Part shown: positions 16,261 through 24,834 of the stretch, piece after piece
Position numbering within the stretch: position 1 is the first letter of the stretch
Layout of the letters: each line of letters opens with the position of its first letter
Source: Kribbella capetownensis
GTDB taxonomy: Bacteria; Actinomycetota; Actinomycetes; Propionibacteriales; Kribbellaceae
Length of the DNA: 64,000 bases
Assembly (NCBI RefSeq): GCF_004331485.1
Contig: NZ_SJKD01000001.1
Span: 930,001 to 994,000 of the forward strand
Direction: 5' to 3'
Notes under the pieces: model-generated
Told to the model about the DNA's origin: nothing
Database searches by the model: none
The model's input: the letters and a program-made list of their open reading frames with translations, nothing else
Position numbers and translations under genes: made by a program

Positions 16261-16717
16261 GCTCGGCGGCGGTCTCGCCGCGCTGGCCGACCGGGACCAC
16301 GCCGGCGACCTTGCCGAGGCCGATCGGCGGCATGTTGCCGTAGATGGTCTCGGTGTTGCCGGCCGGGACGATGTACGTCTCGTGCCAGATGCCGGCGCCG
16401 CCACCCTTGAACGAGTTGCGGAAGTAGTCCAGCCAGGCCGGGCGGTGCGTCCGGTTGCTGTCGCTGGCGAACGCCTGCAGCTTCTCGACCGACTCCCAGT
16501 ACTGGATCATCGTCACGCCGCGCCACGTCGGCAGCGCCCGGAACCCGAGCAGCCCGCTGTCCGGATCCTTCGACAGCTCCCGCAGCATCGGACTCATCGC
16601 CCTCCCCACCGGCAACCACGCCTTGAGCGCCCGCAGCGAGTTGATCCGGAACCCGATCAGAAACACCACGATCTCGCCCTCATACGCAGCCGTCTGCCGC
16701 CCCTCGACCACTCTCAT
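16235..16717 (-). CDS. DUF4188 domain-containing protein
   Basis: 160 residues. The sequence has the pattern I recall for DUF4188: VVFLIGFRINSLRALKAWLPV, then GFRALPTWRGVTMIQYWESVEKL, and a late GIWHETYIV with conserved His. The family is related to heme-dependent aldoxime dehydratase-like and dimeric ferredoxin-like folds, but the function is not established. The C-terminal 20 residues run into a degenerate repeat and may not be conserved. It is separated from the MFS gene by about 110 bases on the same strand. Confidence 0.82.
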   Translation of the reverse strand: MRVVEGRQTAAYEGEIVVFLIGFRINSLRALKAWLPVGRAMSPMLRELSKDPDSGLLGFRALPTWRGVTMIQYWESVEKLQAFASDSNRTHRPAWLDYFRNSFKGGGAGIWHETYIVPAGNTETIYGNMPPIGLGKVAGVVPVGQRGETAAERLHRPADD

Positions 16718-16826
16718 CCCTGGCCCCTCCCCTTCAGCTCAGCAGATTCCCCAGTCTGGCGGAAACAGCAGGTCGTCCCGCCCGGAATCAGGACGTCGTG
16801 CATGGCGGTCACCTTATGGTGGGCGG

Positions 16827-17243
16827 ATGGATCGGACGTCGTTTCCGCATTTTCTGGCGATCACGTTGCGGTGGAAGGACAACGACGTCTACGGGCACGT
16901 GAACAATGTCGAGTACTACAGCTTCTTCGACACGGTGATCAACGACTTCCTGGTCCGGGCCGGCGGGCTCGACATCCACCGCGGCGAGGTGATCGGGCTG
17001 TGTGTGGACTCGCAGTGCACCTTCAAGGAGTCGCTGGAGTTCCCGGGCACGGTCGACGCCGGGTTGCGGGCCGGGCAGCTGGGTAACTCGAGTGTGCGGT
17101 ACGAGATCGGCCTGTTCCGCGCGGGCTCGGACCAGCCGGCCGCCACCGGGCGGTTCGTGCACGTGTTCGTGGCGCGGGAGGACCGCCGGCCGGTGCCGAT
17201 CCCGGACAGCATCCGCCAAGCGTTGGAAGGGATCACCGGATGA
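16827..17243 (+). CDS. Acyl-CoA thioesterase, 4HBT/YbgC-like
   Basis: 138 residues, hot-dog fold. The N-terminal motif RWKDNDVYGHVNNVEYYSFFD matches the 4-hydroxybenzoyl-CoA thioesterase pattern, in which an Asp before HVNN is catalytic. It would cleave an acyl-CoA thioester. I chose the ATG at 16827, which gives the usual family length. Its stop overlaps the start of the alcohol dehydrogenase (ATGA), so the pair is coupled and may act on the same acyl or aldehyde substrate. Confidence 0.88.
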   Translation: MDRTSFPHFLAITLRWKDNDVYGHVNNVEYYSFFDTVINDFLVRAGGLDIHRGEVIGLCVDSQCTFKESLEFPGTVDAGLRAGQLGNSSVRYEIGLFRAGSDQPAATGRFVHVFVAREDRRPVPIPDSIRQALEGITG

Positions 17244-18343
17244 TCGTGCGCGGCGCCGTACTGCGAGAGATGGGTCTGCCCGCTCCGTACGCCGAGTCGC
17301 GGCCGCTGCGGATCGAGGAGGTCGAGCTGGCGCCACCTGGTCCCGGTGAGCTCCTGGTCCGGATCCGCGCCGCCGGTCTGTGCCACTCCGACCTGTCGGT
17401 GATCGACGGCTCCCGACCCCGGGTGATGCCGATGCTGCTCGGGCATGAGGCCACCGGTGAGGTCGTCCAGTCGGAGGCTCCCGGGTTCGCGGCCGGTGAC
17501 AGCGTGGCCTTCGCCTTCGTACCCGCCTGTGGCGAATGCGGTCCGTGTGCGGAGGGCCGGGCCGCGTTGTGCGAGCCGGGGGCCGCCGCGAACACGGCTG
17601 GCACTCTGCTGTCCGGCGTACGACGGCTGGACGGGGTCCACCACCATCTAGGGGTGTCCGGGTTCGCCGATCACGCGGTGGTGTCGGCGCGGTCGGCGGT
17701 GAAGATCGACCCGTCGTTGCCGCCGGAGATCGCGGCGTTGTTCGGCTGCGCGGTGATGACCGGCGTCGGCGCGGTCGTCAACACCGCACAGGTCCGGGCG
17801 GGCCGTAGTGCGGTCGTCTTCGGCCTTGGCGGTGTCGGACTGTCGGCGCTGCTCGGTGCCGCTCTCGTGGGAGCGCATCCGCTGGTCGCGGTGGACGTCG
17901 TACCGTCGAAGTTGGCTTTGGCCGAGGCCCTTGGCGCGACCCACACGGTTCGTGCAGGGGAGGGCGCCGTCGAGGAAGTGCGGGACGCGACCTCAGGTGG
18001 AGCGGATTACGCCTTCGAGACCGTTGGAAACGCGAAGGTGCTCGAGCAGGCGTACGCCGCCACCCGCCGCGGCGGGATCACGGTGACGGTGGGGCTGCCG
18101 CATCCGTCGCAGACGTTCAGCGTGCCCGCGGTCAGCCTGGTCGCCGAGGAACGCACGGTGAAGGGCTCGTACCTCGGCTCGTCGGTCCCGAGCCGCGACA
18201 TTCCCCGCTACATCTCCCTGTACCAAGCCGGCCGGCTCCCGGTCGACCGCCTGCTCAGCGCGACCGTCGGACTGGACGACCTCAACGAAGCCTTCGACAA
18301 CCTGGCCGCCGGCACCTCGGTCCGTCAGGTGTTGCTCTTGTGA
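17240..18343 (+). CDS. Zinc-dependent alcohol dehydrogenase
   Basis: 367 residues, medium-chain dehydrogenase family. The catalytic-zinc ligands are in GLCHSD (near 43) and GHEATGEV (near 67). The structural-zinc lobe CGECGPCAEGRAALC has four Cys. The Rossmann motif is GLGGVGLSALLGA. It resembles the class III-like branch that oxidises primary alcohols or formaldehyde adducts with NAD. It is coupled to the thioesterase upstream and converges on the YciI gene, overlapping it by 19 bases. The substrate is open. Confidence 0.92.
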   Translation: MIVRGAVLREMGLPAPYAESRPLRIEEVELAPPGPGELLVRIRAAGLCHSDLSVIDGSRPRVMPMLLGHEATGEVVQSEAPGFAAGDSVAFAFVPACGECGPCAEGRAALCEPGAAANTAGTLLSGVRRLDGVHHHLGVSGFADHAVVSARSAVKIDPSLPPEIAALFGCAVMTGVGAVVNTAQVRAGRSAVVFGLGGVGLSALLGAALVGAHPLVAVDVVPSKLALAEALGATHTVRAGEGAVEEVRDATSGGADYAFETVGNAKVLEQAYAATRRGGITVTVGLPHPSQTFSVPAVSLVAEERTVKGSYLGSSVPSRDIPRYISLYQAGRLPVDRLLSATVGLDDLNEAFDNLAAGTSVRQVLLL

Positions 18344-18771
18344 AGGTTCTCGGCGGCCTTCAGGAAGGTCTCCGCCTCCCGGGCGCGGGCCTCCGGAGTG
18401 AACTCGTCCCCGAAGTCCTCGGGGGCCGCGACCTGCCGGAGCTCCAGCGTCCCGGTGTTGCCGTCGTCGGCCGCCAGGCAGCGCCAGCCCCACTCGACCG
18501 CCTCCTCGCGGGAGGCCACCTCGATCAGGCAGAACCCGGCGATCAGCTCCTTGGTCTCGGCGAACGGCCCGTCGACCACCCGCCGCTTGCCGCCGCCGTC
18601 CAGCTGCATCCGGAAGCCCCGGGAGCTCGGCAGCAGACCCTCGCCGGCCAGCAGCACGCCCTTCTCGGCCATCTCCGCCATCACCAGACCCATCTCGGTC
18701 AGGCTCCGCTCGCTCGCCAGCTCGCCGCCCTCGGACGTGTCCGTGGCCTGGAAAATCATCAGGTAACGCAC
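18325..18771 (-). CDS. YciI-family protein (DGPF domain)
   Basis: 148 residues. It starts VRYLMIFQATDTSEGG and has the DGPFAETKELIAGFCLIE segment that defines the DGPF/YciI-like group, an alpha-beta barrel often encoded beside sigma factors. The GTG at 18771 is preceded on its strand by a strong GGGAGGGG. The frame stays open far upstream against the protease gene, but that extension is antisense and has no family match. The function of this family is largely unknown. Confidence 0.88.
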   Translation of the reverse strand: MRYLMIFQATDTSEGGELASERSLTEMGLVMAEMAEKGVLLAGEGLLPSSRGFRMQLDGGGKRRVVDGPFAETKELIAGFCLIEVASREEAVEWGWRCLAADDGNTGTLELRQVAAPEDFGDEFTPEARAREAETFLKAAENLHKSNT

Positions 18772-18921
18772 CGGGAACCCCTCCCAAGTCGCTGTTAAAT
18801 CCTGGGAAGAATCTAGACCCGGTGGCAACCCTTCAGGCAGGCTACGCACAGTGTGTTCACGGGCACCGCTCGTGAGGCATGTCAAGTGAGACACGCGGAG
18901 TCCCTGAGGAGGACCCCAGTT

Positions 18922-20358
18922 ATGCAGACCCGCCCCCGCCGCCTCGGTGCCGTCATCGCCGGTGCCGCAGTCTTCGGCGCGATCGCCGTCATCGCCGGCA
19001 ATCAGGCAGATGCCCAGCAACCCGCCCCCACCCCGATCGACCAACTGCTCGGCCAGGAACTCCAGGGCAAGTCGGCCCTCGGCCGGATCCAGTCCCGGGT
19101 CACCGAGCTCGCCGACCGCAACGGCATGGAGGCCTCCCGCCTGGAACAGATCCTGGCCACCGACAAGACCAGCTGGCTGGACCGCGACGGCAAGCTCTTC
19201 TACCGCGAGCCGGTCGCCGGGAAGGCCCAGCGGCAGGCCGCCGCCTCGCCGTCCCCGCGCTGGGCCGCGAAGGCGGTCGCCGCCGCGACCGGTCCGGCGT
19301 TCGAGCTGCACAGCAAGCCCGGCTCCAACCGGGTGATCTACCTGGACTTCGACGGCCACACCATCAGCGGTACGGCGTGGAACACGAACGGCAAGCCCGC
19401 CACCGTGAACGTGACGGCGTACGACACGAACGGAAGTCCGGGCACCTGGAGCACCGCCGAGCAGGACGTCGTACGTGACGTCTGGGCCCGCGTGGCCGAG
19501 GACTACGCGCCGTTCGACGTGGACGTGACCACCCAGCAGCCGGCCGCGGCGGCCATCACCCGGTCCGGTGCGTCCGACCAGCAGTACGGCACCCGCGTGG
19601 TGATCGACCCGACCACCTGGTACCAGTCCGGCTGCGGTTGCGGCGGCGTCGCGTACGTCGGCGTGTACGACAACACCAGCCAGCACTCGTACTACCAGCC
19701 GGCGCTGGTGTTCACCAAGGGCGTCGGCACTGGCGCCAAGAACATCGCCGAGGCAGCCTCGCACGAGGCCGGCCACAACGTCGGCCTGAGCCACGACGGT
19801 ACGGCGTCTGTCGGGTACTACGCCGGTCACGGCGCCTGGGCACCGATCATGGGCGTCGGCTACTCCAAGGCGATCAGCCAGTGGAGCAAGGGCGAGTACA
19901 CCGGCGCCAACAACAAGGAAGACGACTTCGCCGTCATCGGCCAGAACGGTCTGGCGCTGCGTGCCGACGACCACGGCAACACCGCCGCTGCCGCCACGGC
20001 TCTGACCCTCGGCACCAGTACGAAGGGCATCTACGCGAACGACTCGGACGTCGACATGTTCCGGATCGACCTGTCCGCCGGCACCTTCACCTTCGCGGCG
20101 AACTCGGCCGCGGCCGGGGCCGACCTGGACATCAAGCTGCAGCTGCTGAACTCGTCCGGTGCGGTCGTCGCCACCGCCGACCCGGCCGCCGGGCAGTCCA
20201 ACTCCGCCACTCCGACCGGACTGAGCGCGAGCATCAGCCGGCAGGTCACCGCGGGCCGCTACTACCTGCGGGTCGACAACACCGGCTACGGCAACCCGGC
20301 GAACACCGGCTACTCGACGTACGGCAGCCGCGGCGCGTACACGGTGCGCGTCAGCTGA
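18922..20358 (+). CDS. Secreted metzincin-like zinc protease, first tandem copy
   Basis: 478 residues. An Arg-rich start and hydrophobic stretch (to about residue 35) form a signal peptide ending near QADAQQ. A propeptide-like region with LEQILATDKTSWLDRDGKLF follows. The catalytic domain has HEAGHNVGLSHDG, with zinc ligands His281, His285 and His291 and catalytic Glu282, the metzincin HExxHxxGxxH/D pattern. The C-terminus is a PPC-like beta domain (DVDMFRIDLSAGTFTF onward). The ATG follows GAGGAGG at 18906-18912. It is an exported protease; the PPC-like domain is usually cleaved off. A close paralog follows. Confidence 0.92.
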   Translation: MQTRPRRLGAVIAGAAVFGAIAVIAGNQADAQQPAPTPIDQLLGQELQGKSALGRIQSRVTELADRNGMEASRLEQILATDKTSWLDRDGKLFYREPVAGKAQRQAAASPSPRWAAKAVAAATGPAFELHSKPGSNRVIYLDFDGHTISGTAWNTNGKPATVNVTAYDTNGSPGTWSTAEQDVVRDVWARVAEDYAPFDVDVTTQQPAAAAITRSGASDQQYGTRVVIDPTTWYQSGCGCGGVAYVGVYDNTSQHSYYQPALVFTKGVGTGAKNIAEAASHEAGHNVGLSHDGTASVGYYAGHGAWAPIMGVGYSKAISQWSKGEYTGANNKEDDFAVIGQNGLALRADDHGNTAAAATALTLGTSTKGIYANDSDVDMFRIDLSAGTFTFAANSAAAGADLDIKLQLLNSSGAVVATADPAAGQSNSATPTGLSASISRQVTAGRYYLRVDNTGYGNPANTGYSTYGSRGAYTVRVS

Positions 20359-20370
20359 AACACCTGAGTC

Positions 20371-20411
20371 ACCCGGGGCCGTCGTTCCCACCGAGATCGA
20401 CGGCCCCGGGT
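20371..20411 (+). terminator. Strong hairpin after the first protease gene
   Basis: A perfect 14-bp stem (20371-20384 with 20398-20411) encloses a 13-base loop, 12 bases after the stop codon. No T run follows, as is usual in high-GC actinobacteria. It should end or attenuate transcription before the second protease copy, which has its own ribosome binding site. Confidence 0.75.
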
Positions 20412-20460
20412 CATGGGGGGACCCGCCCGCCCCGGGGGGAATCTGTGAGGAGATTCCTGA

Positions 20461-21894
20461 ATGAAGAGCAAGTTCCGCCGCACTGGCGCGCTCGCATGCG
20501 CCGGAGCAGTCGTGTTCGGAGGGCTGGCCGTCGCGGCAGCTACTCAGGCCGACGCAGATCAGAAGCCGATCGACCAACTGCTCGCCGAAGCCACGCCCGG
20601 CAGCTCAGCGCTCGGCAAGGTGCAGTCGCGGCTGGATGAGATTGCCCAGCGCAACGGTCTGGCCGAGGAGCAGTTGCAGCGCATCCTGGCGACCGACAAG
20701 ACCAGCTGGCTGGATGCCGATAGCAAGCTGTTCTTTCGTGAGCCTGGCCTGACGGCTGCTCAGAAGGCACCGGAGGCGTCGCCGCGCTGGGCCACCGAAG
20801 CAGTTGCCGGTGCCACCGGTCCGGCCTTCGAGCTGCACAGCAAGCCGGGCTCCAACCGGGTGATCTACCTGGACTTCGACGGTCACACCATCACCGGTAC
20901 GGCGTGGAACGCGTCCAAGGGGATCGATCCGGTGAACGTGTCGGCGTACGACACCGACGGCGATCCGGCCAACTACAGCACCGCCGAGCAGGACGTCGTA
21001 CGCGAGGTGTGGGCTCGGGTCGCCGAGGACTACAGCACCTTCGATGTGGACGTGACCACGCAGGAGCCGCCGCAGTCCGCGATCGACCGGTCCGGTGCGT
21101 CGGACGAGCAGTACGGCACGCGGGTGCTCATCGATCCGGACACCTGGTACCAGTCCGGGTGCGGTTGTGGCGGCGTTGCGTACGTCGGTGTCTACGACAG
21201 CACCAGCCAGCACGACTACTACCAGCCGGCGCTGGTGTTCACGAAGGGCGTCGGCACCGGTGCGAAGAACCTGGCCGAGGCCGCCTCTCATGAAGCCGGC
21301 CACAACGTCGGACTGAGCCACGACGGCACCTCGACCGTTGGCTACTACCAGGGCCACGGCGCCTGGGCTCCGATCATGGGGGTCGGCTACTACCGCGGCA
21401 TCAGCCAATGGAGCAAGGGCGAGTACGCCGACGCGAACAACAAGGAGGACGACTACGCGGTTGTCGGCTCGCACGGTCTGGCTCTGCGCGCCGACGAGGC
21501 TGGTGGCACGACCGGTGACGCAGCCGCTCTGACCGTCGGTACGCCGGCGTCGGGGTTTGTTGCCGCTGAGGACGACACCGACGTCTACCGCGTCGATGTC
21601 AGTGCCGCAGGCAACTACACCGCGACCGCGAGTGCGGCCGCGACCGGTGGCGACCTCGACATCAAACTCGACCTGCTCGACAGCGCGGGCTCTGTCGTCG
21701 CCTCGGCCGACCCGGCGTCGGGCCAGAGTGACGCCGGAACGCCGACCGGCCTCGGTGCGAGTGTTACCAGCACGCTCCAGCCGGGTACGTACTACCTGCG
21801 GATCGACAACGTGGGCTACGGGGACCCGCTGAACACCGGGTACTCCACCTACGGCAGCCGCGGCGCCTACACCCTCGGCATCGCGCCCTCCTGA
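20461..21894 (+). CDS. Secreted metzincin-like zinc protease, second tandem copy
   Basis: 477 residues, the same architecture as the preceding gene: signal peptide, propeptide-like segment with the same LATDKTSWLD string, catalytic domain with HEAGHNVGLSHDG (His277, Glu278), a CGCGG pair of Cys before it, and a C-terminal PPC-like domain. Most of the catalytic domain is identical to its neighbour, while the propeptide and PPC-like part have drifted. This points to a tandem duplication that is not very recent. Start: ATG after GAGGAGA. It ends in a perfect 17-bp hairpin shared with the convergent hydrolase. Confidence 0.92.
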   Translation: MKSKFRRTGALACAGAVVFGGLAVAAATQADADQKPIDQLLAEATPGSSALGKVQSRLDEIAQRNGLAEEQLQRILATDKTSWLDADSKLFFREPGLTAAQKAPEASPRWATEAVAGATGPAFELHSKPGSNRVIYLDFDGHTITGTAWNASKGIDPVNVSAYDTDGDPANYSTAEQDVVREVWARVAEDYSTFDVDVTTQEPPQSAIDRSGASDEQYGTRVLIDPDTWYQSGCGCGGVAYVGVYDSTSQHDYYQPALVFTKGVGTGAKNLAEAASHEAGHNVGLSHDGTSTVGYYQGHGAWAPIMGVGYYRGISQWSKGEYADANNKEDDYAVVGSHGLALRADEAGGTTGDAAALTVGTPASGFVAAEDDTDVYRVDVSAAGNYTATASAAATGGDLDIKLDLLDSAGSVVASADPASGQSDAGTPTGLGASVTSTLQPGTYYLRIDNVGYGDPLNTGYSTYGSRGAYTLGIAPS

Positions 21895-21896
21895 TC

Positions 21897-21937
21897 CCTG
21901 TGGCTGGCCGGTCTCTGGCGGACCGGCCAGCCACAGG
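21897..21937. terminator. Bidirectional hairpin terminator
   Basis: A perfect 17-bp stem (21897-21913 with 21921-21937) and a seven-base loop lie between the convergent protease (stop 21894) and M20 hydrolase (stop 21941) genes. Being palindromic, it can act for both strands. Confidence 0.82.
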
Positions 21938-21940
21938 CTC

Positions 21941-23122
21941 TCAAGTCAGGTGCGAGACGGCGAGATGAGCAAGGGCGGCGGACTGGTGAGCCAGCACGTC
22001 GTCATCGAAGCGGACGATGCTCGAATGGTTGGACGGAGCCTTGTCCTCGGAGACGTCGTCGGGACGGGCGCCGAGCATGATGAACGTACCGGGGACCTCT
22101 GCGAGGATCATCGAGAAGTCCTCGGCGCCCATCAACGGATTCGCCAGCGGTTCGACCCGCTCTGGTCCGAGCAGGTCGGCGAGCTTGGTCTGCGTCTCCG
22201 CCGTACGTCCGGCATGGTTGGTCGTGACCGGGTACTGCCTGGCGAAGGTTGCGTCGACGGTGCAACCGTGGGCCGAGGCGATTGACTCGGCCAGCGCGGG
22301 TAGCTCGCTGGAGAGCTGATCGAGGCTCGCGTCGGAGAGCGTTCGGACGGTGGCGCCGAGCTTGGCCGAGTTGGGGATCACGTTGATCGCGACGCCGGCG
22401 GACAATTGCGTCACGGTGATGACGACCGGGTCGAACAGGTTCACGCGCCGCGTCACGTAGCTCTGCAACGCCAGCACGATCTCGGCGACGACAGGCACCG
22501 GGTCGACCGACTTCTCCGGCTGTGAACCGTGCCCGCCCTTGCCGTGCACCGTGATGTACAGCCGGTTCGAGCTGGCCATCATCGTGCCGGGCCGGGTCTG
22601 GAAGATTCCCTTGGCGGCCAGGGCCCACACGTGTACGGCGTACGCGGCGATCGGCTTCTCGCCGCTGGCGTCCAGCACCCCTTCCCGGATCATGTACCCG
22701 GCGCCGCCGAGTCCCTCCTCGCCCGGCTGGAACATGAAGACGACGTTCCCGTGCAGCTCCTCGCGATGCGCACTGAGCAACTGCGCGGCACCCACCAGGC
22801 CGGCCGTGTGCAGGTCGTGGCCGCAGGCATGCATGTTGCCGTTCTCGGAGGCGTAGTCCAGGCCGGTCTCCTCGATCACCGGCAACGCGTCCATGTCACC
22901 GCGGAGCAGCACCGTCGGGCCTGGGTGCCCACCCCGCAGTACGCCGACGACCGACGTCACCTCCCGCCCGGTCGTCACCTCCAACGGCAACCCGGCGATG
23001 GCGTCGAGCACCAAACCCTGTGTCTTCGGCAACTCGAGTCCGACCTCAGGATTCCGATGCAACTCCCGCCGCAACTCAACCACTCCCGGCGCGATCCCCG
23101 CACTCTCCCGCACCAAATCCAT
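21941..23122 (-). CDS. M20-family amidohydrolase
   Basis: 393 residues. It has the metal-binding pattern of M20D amidohydrolases: LLRGDMDALP, the following NMHACGHDLHTAGLVGAA, FMFQPGEEGLGGA, and the late GAEDFSMI. Members release acyl groups from N-acyl amino acids such as hippurate or indole-acetyl amino acids. A dimerisation domain sits in the middle (VHGKGGHGSQPEKSVDPV). I chose the ATG at 23122 because GAGGAG lies just upstream on its strand; the longer version adds 15 residues with no such site. Cytoplasmic, no signal peptide. The physiological substrate is not known. Confidence 0.92.
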   Translation of the reverse strand: MDLVRESAGIAPGVVELRRELHRNPEVGLELPKTQGLVLDAIAGLPLEVTTGREVTSVVGVLRGGHPGPTVLLRGDMDALPVIEETGLDYASENGNMHACGHDLHTAGLVGAAQLLSAHREELHGNVVFMFQPGEEGLGGAGYMIREGVLDASGEKPIAAYAVHVWALAAKGIFQTRPGTMMASSNRLYITVHGKGGHGSQPEKSVDPVPVVAEIVLALQSYVTRRVNLFDPVVITVTQLSAGVAINVIPNSAKLGATVRTLSDASLDQLSSELPALAESIASAHGCTVDATFARQYPVTTNHAGRTAETQTKLADLLGPERVEPLANPLMGAEDFSMILAEVPGTFIMLGARPDDVSEDKAPSNHSSIVRFDDDVLAHQSAALAHLAVSHLT

Positions 23123-23167
23123 CAGCCACTCCTCAAACCTCACCCGACCGAGCCACCGTACCCGCAC

Positions 23168-23293
23168 CCCACCCAGCGCACCTGCGGGCGGTGCGAGTGG
23201 TGTGGGTGCACCGATGGTCTGGGTGCGGGTGGTGCGACTGCGCCGGTGGTGCGAGTGCGGGTGGTGCGGGTGGTGTGGTCCTCGCGGGCGCGG
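23168..23293. repeat. Low-complexity GGTGCG-type tract
   Basis: Units such as GGTGCGGGT and GGTGCGAGT recur through this gap, which lies between the start of the M20 gene and the stop of the RibD-like gene. It is imperfect and probably arose by slippage. I see no promoter or gene in it. Confidence 0.45.
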
Positions 23294-23830
23294 CTACTGC
23301 TTCGGGGTGTAGGTGAGGATGACTACGCCGTTGCCGACCTCGGTGACGGAGGCGAGGTCCATCTGCGTCGGCGAGATCCCGGACAGCAGTCCCTCCCCGG
23401 ACCCGGCGACGAACGGGTGCACCCAGAGGTGCAACTCGTCCAGTAGCCCGGCCTCCACCAACGCCTGGCTGAAGGAGCCGGTGCCGTACTTGAGCAGCGT
23501 CCCCTCACGAGACGCCTTCAGCTGAGCGACCGCCTCGACGGCGTCGCCCTGCAGGACCTGGGTGTTCCAGGTCGCCTCGGTCAGCGTCCGCGACGCGACG
23601 TACTTCGGCAGCGGGTTGATCGCGTCGGCCAGTTCGCCGGGTCGCTCCGGCCACGAGGTCGAGAAGACGTCGTACGTCGCCCGCCCCATCAGCAGTGCGT
23701 CGGCCGCGTTCAGCAGCTTCGCCGCCTGCTCGTTGTGCCGATCGCCCTGGAACCCTTGCTGCCCACCCCAGAAGGCATCCCCGGCCACCATGCCGTCCAG
23801 CGAGATGTACGTCGATTCAATGAGTCTCAT
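23294..23830 (-). CDS. Dihydrofolate reductase-family protein (RibD C-terminal type)
   Basis: 178 residues. It begins MRLIESTYISLDGMVAGD, has ALLMGRATYDVFS as the nucleotide-binding loop, and LLKYGTGSFSQALVEAGLLDELHLWVHP at the core, all typical of the RibD_C/DHFR-like reductases that use NADPH. Stand-alone members of this size are common in actinobacteria, and their substrate is unknown; they are not true folate enzymes. I chose the ATG at 23830 to give the usual N-terminal strand. Confidence 0.88.
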   Translation of the reverse strand: MRLIESTYISLDGMVAGDAFWGGQQGFQGDRHNEQAAKLLNAADALLMGRATYDVFSTSWPERPGELADAINPLPKYVASRTLTEATWNTQVLQGDAVEAVAQLKASREGTLLKYGTGSFSQALVEAGLLDELHLWVHPFVAGSGEGLLSGISPTQMDLASVTEVGNGVVILTYTPKQ

Positions 23831-23950
23831 GGCGACGGAAAATACTGACTCCCCCCAAATCCGTCTTGTACCCAAACGCAGCCCCAACCCACCCCCGCTC
23901 CAGCCCCGGCCCGATTCCGATCCAGCTCCCGGTCCTGGTCCTGGTCCAGT

Positions 23951-24637
23951 TCACAGGCCCAGGACGGCGGTGCGTTGTGCTACCTCTGCCGGGGTGTGGC
24001 CGATCAGCCGCCGGAGTGATCGGGTCAGATGTGGCTGGTCGTAGTACCCCGCTTCGGCAGCTACCTCCGCGATCGTCTTGCCTGCGTGCAACATCCGGAC
24101 GGCCCGCCTTGCGCGTTCGATCAGCTCCAGCGTGCGGAGTGGAAGCCCGACCGCCCGCACGAACCGGCTCTGCACGGTCCGCTTCGGCATCGTGCGTACG
24201 ACGCCGTGCCGCAACTCGTCGATCAGCGGATCGAACACCATCAGATCCGCACGCCGCAGCCGGTCGATGAACACGTCGATGTTCTGCGGCGTCGGCATCT
24301 CCCAAGCCCGACCGTCCAGCAGGATCCGACCGTCCGACAGGATCGGCAGCACCGCGTCACGCATATTCGTGAGGCCGGCCGGCGGAAACATCGGCAGGTA
24401 CGTCCCAAGCCGGAAGTCAGCCCCGAAGTACTCCGAGCCAGCCGAACACACCATCGTCGTCGCCCTGGTTGCCGGACCTCGCAGATGCACAGCCCAGGTC
24501 CCGCCAACCCGTGCGAACCCAATCCCCGCAGTCGTCGAGGCAAGAGAGCTGAACGCCGTCGGACTGTCACACTCCGCAGACCAAACCTGCATCAACGGCC
24601 CGACCGGCCCACCCACAATGCGACTGTCGAGCCCCAT
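23951..24637 (-). CDS. AraC-family transcriptional regulator
   Basis: 228 residues. An N-terminal sensor-like domain (DUF6597-type in appearance, with GTYLPMFPPAGL) is followed by a C-terminal AraC DNA-binding domain with two helix-turn-helix units: TIAEVAAEAGYYDQPHLTRS and the closing RLIGHTPAEVAQR. I chose the ATG at 24637; an upstream extension is Arg/Gly-rich and non-family. Its target is unknown. The RibD-like gene lies just downstream on the same strand and could be a target. Confidence 0.82.
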   Translation of the reverse strand: MGLDSRIVGGPVGPLMQVWSAECDSPTAFSSLASTTAGIGFARVGGTWAVHLRGPATRATTMVCSAGSEYFGADFRLGTYLPMFPPAGLTNMRDAVLPILSDGRILLDGRAWEMPTPQNIDVFIDRLRRADLMVFDPLIDELRHGVVRTMPKRTVQSRFVRAVGLPLRTLELIERARRAVRMLHAGKTIAEVAAEAGYYDQPHLTRSLRRLIGHTPAEVAQRTAVLGL

Positions 24638-24834
24638 GCAGCGTAGTGAATCCCGTCCCCCCACCCCACGCAACCGCCTGCACCACGATGCAAAACCTCC
24701 ACCCCACCGACCGGTCGCGACGGGGCTCCCGTCGAGCACCGCCGCCAACTGCACTGGCGGAGCTCCCGGCGAGGGCGGCGGCCCTCGCGAGCGCCGCCGC
24801 CCGTTCCACCGCACCAGCACACCGCGCGGGCTGG

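Noticed and set aside
18772..20577. Long minus-strand extension of the YciI frame (total 750 codons)
   Set aside because: It is antisense to the protease gene, has Val/Arg/Asp-rich composition typical of a shadow frame, and the true YciI start has a strong ribosome site at 18771.
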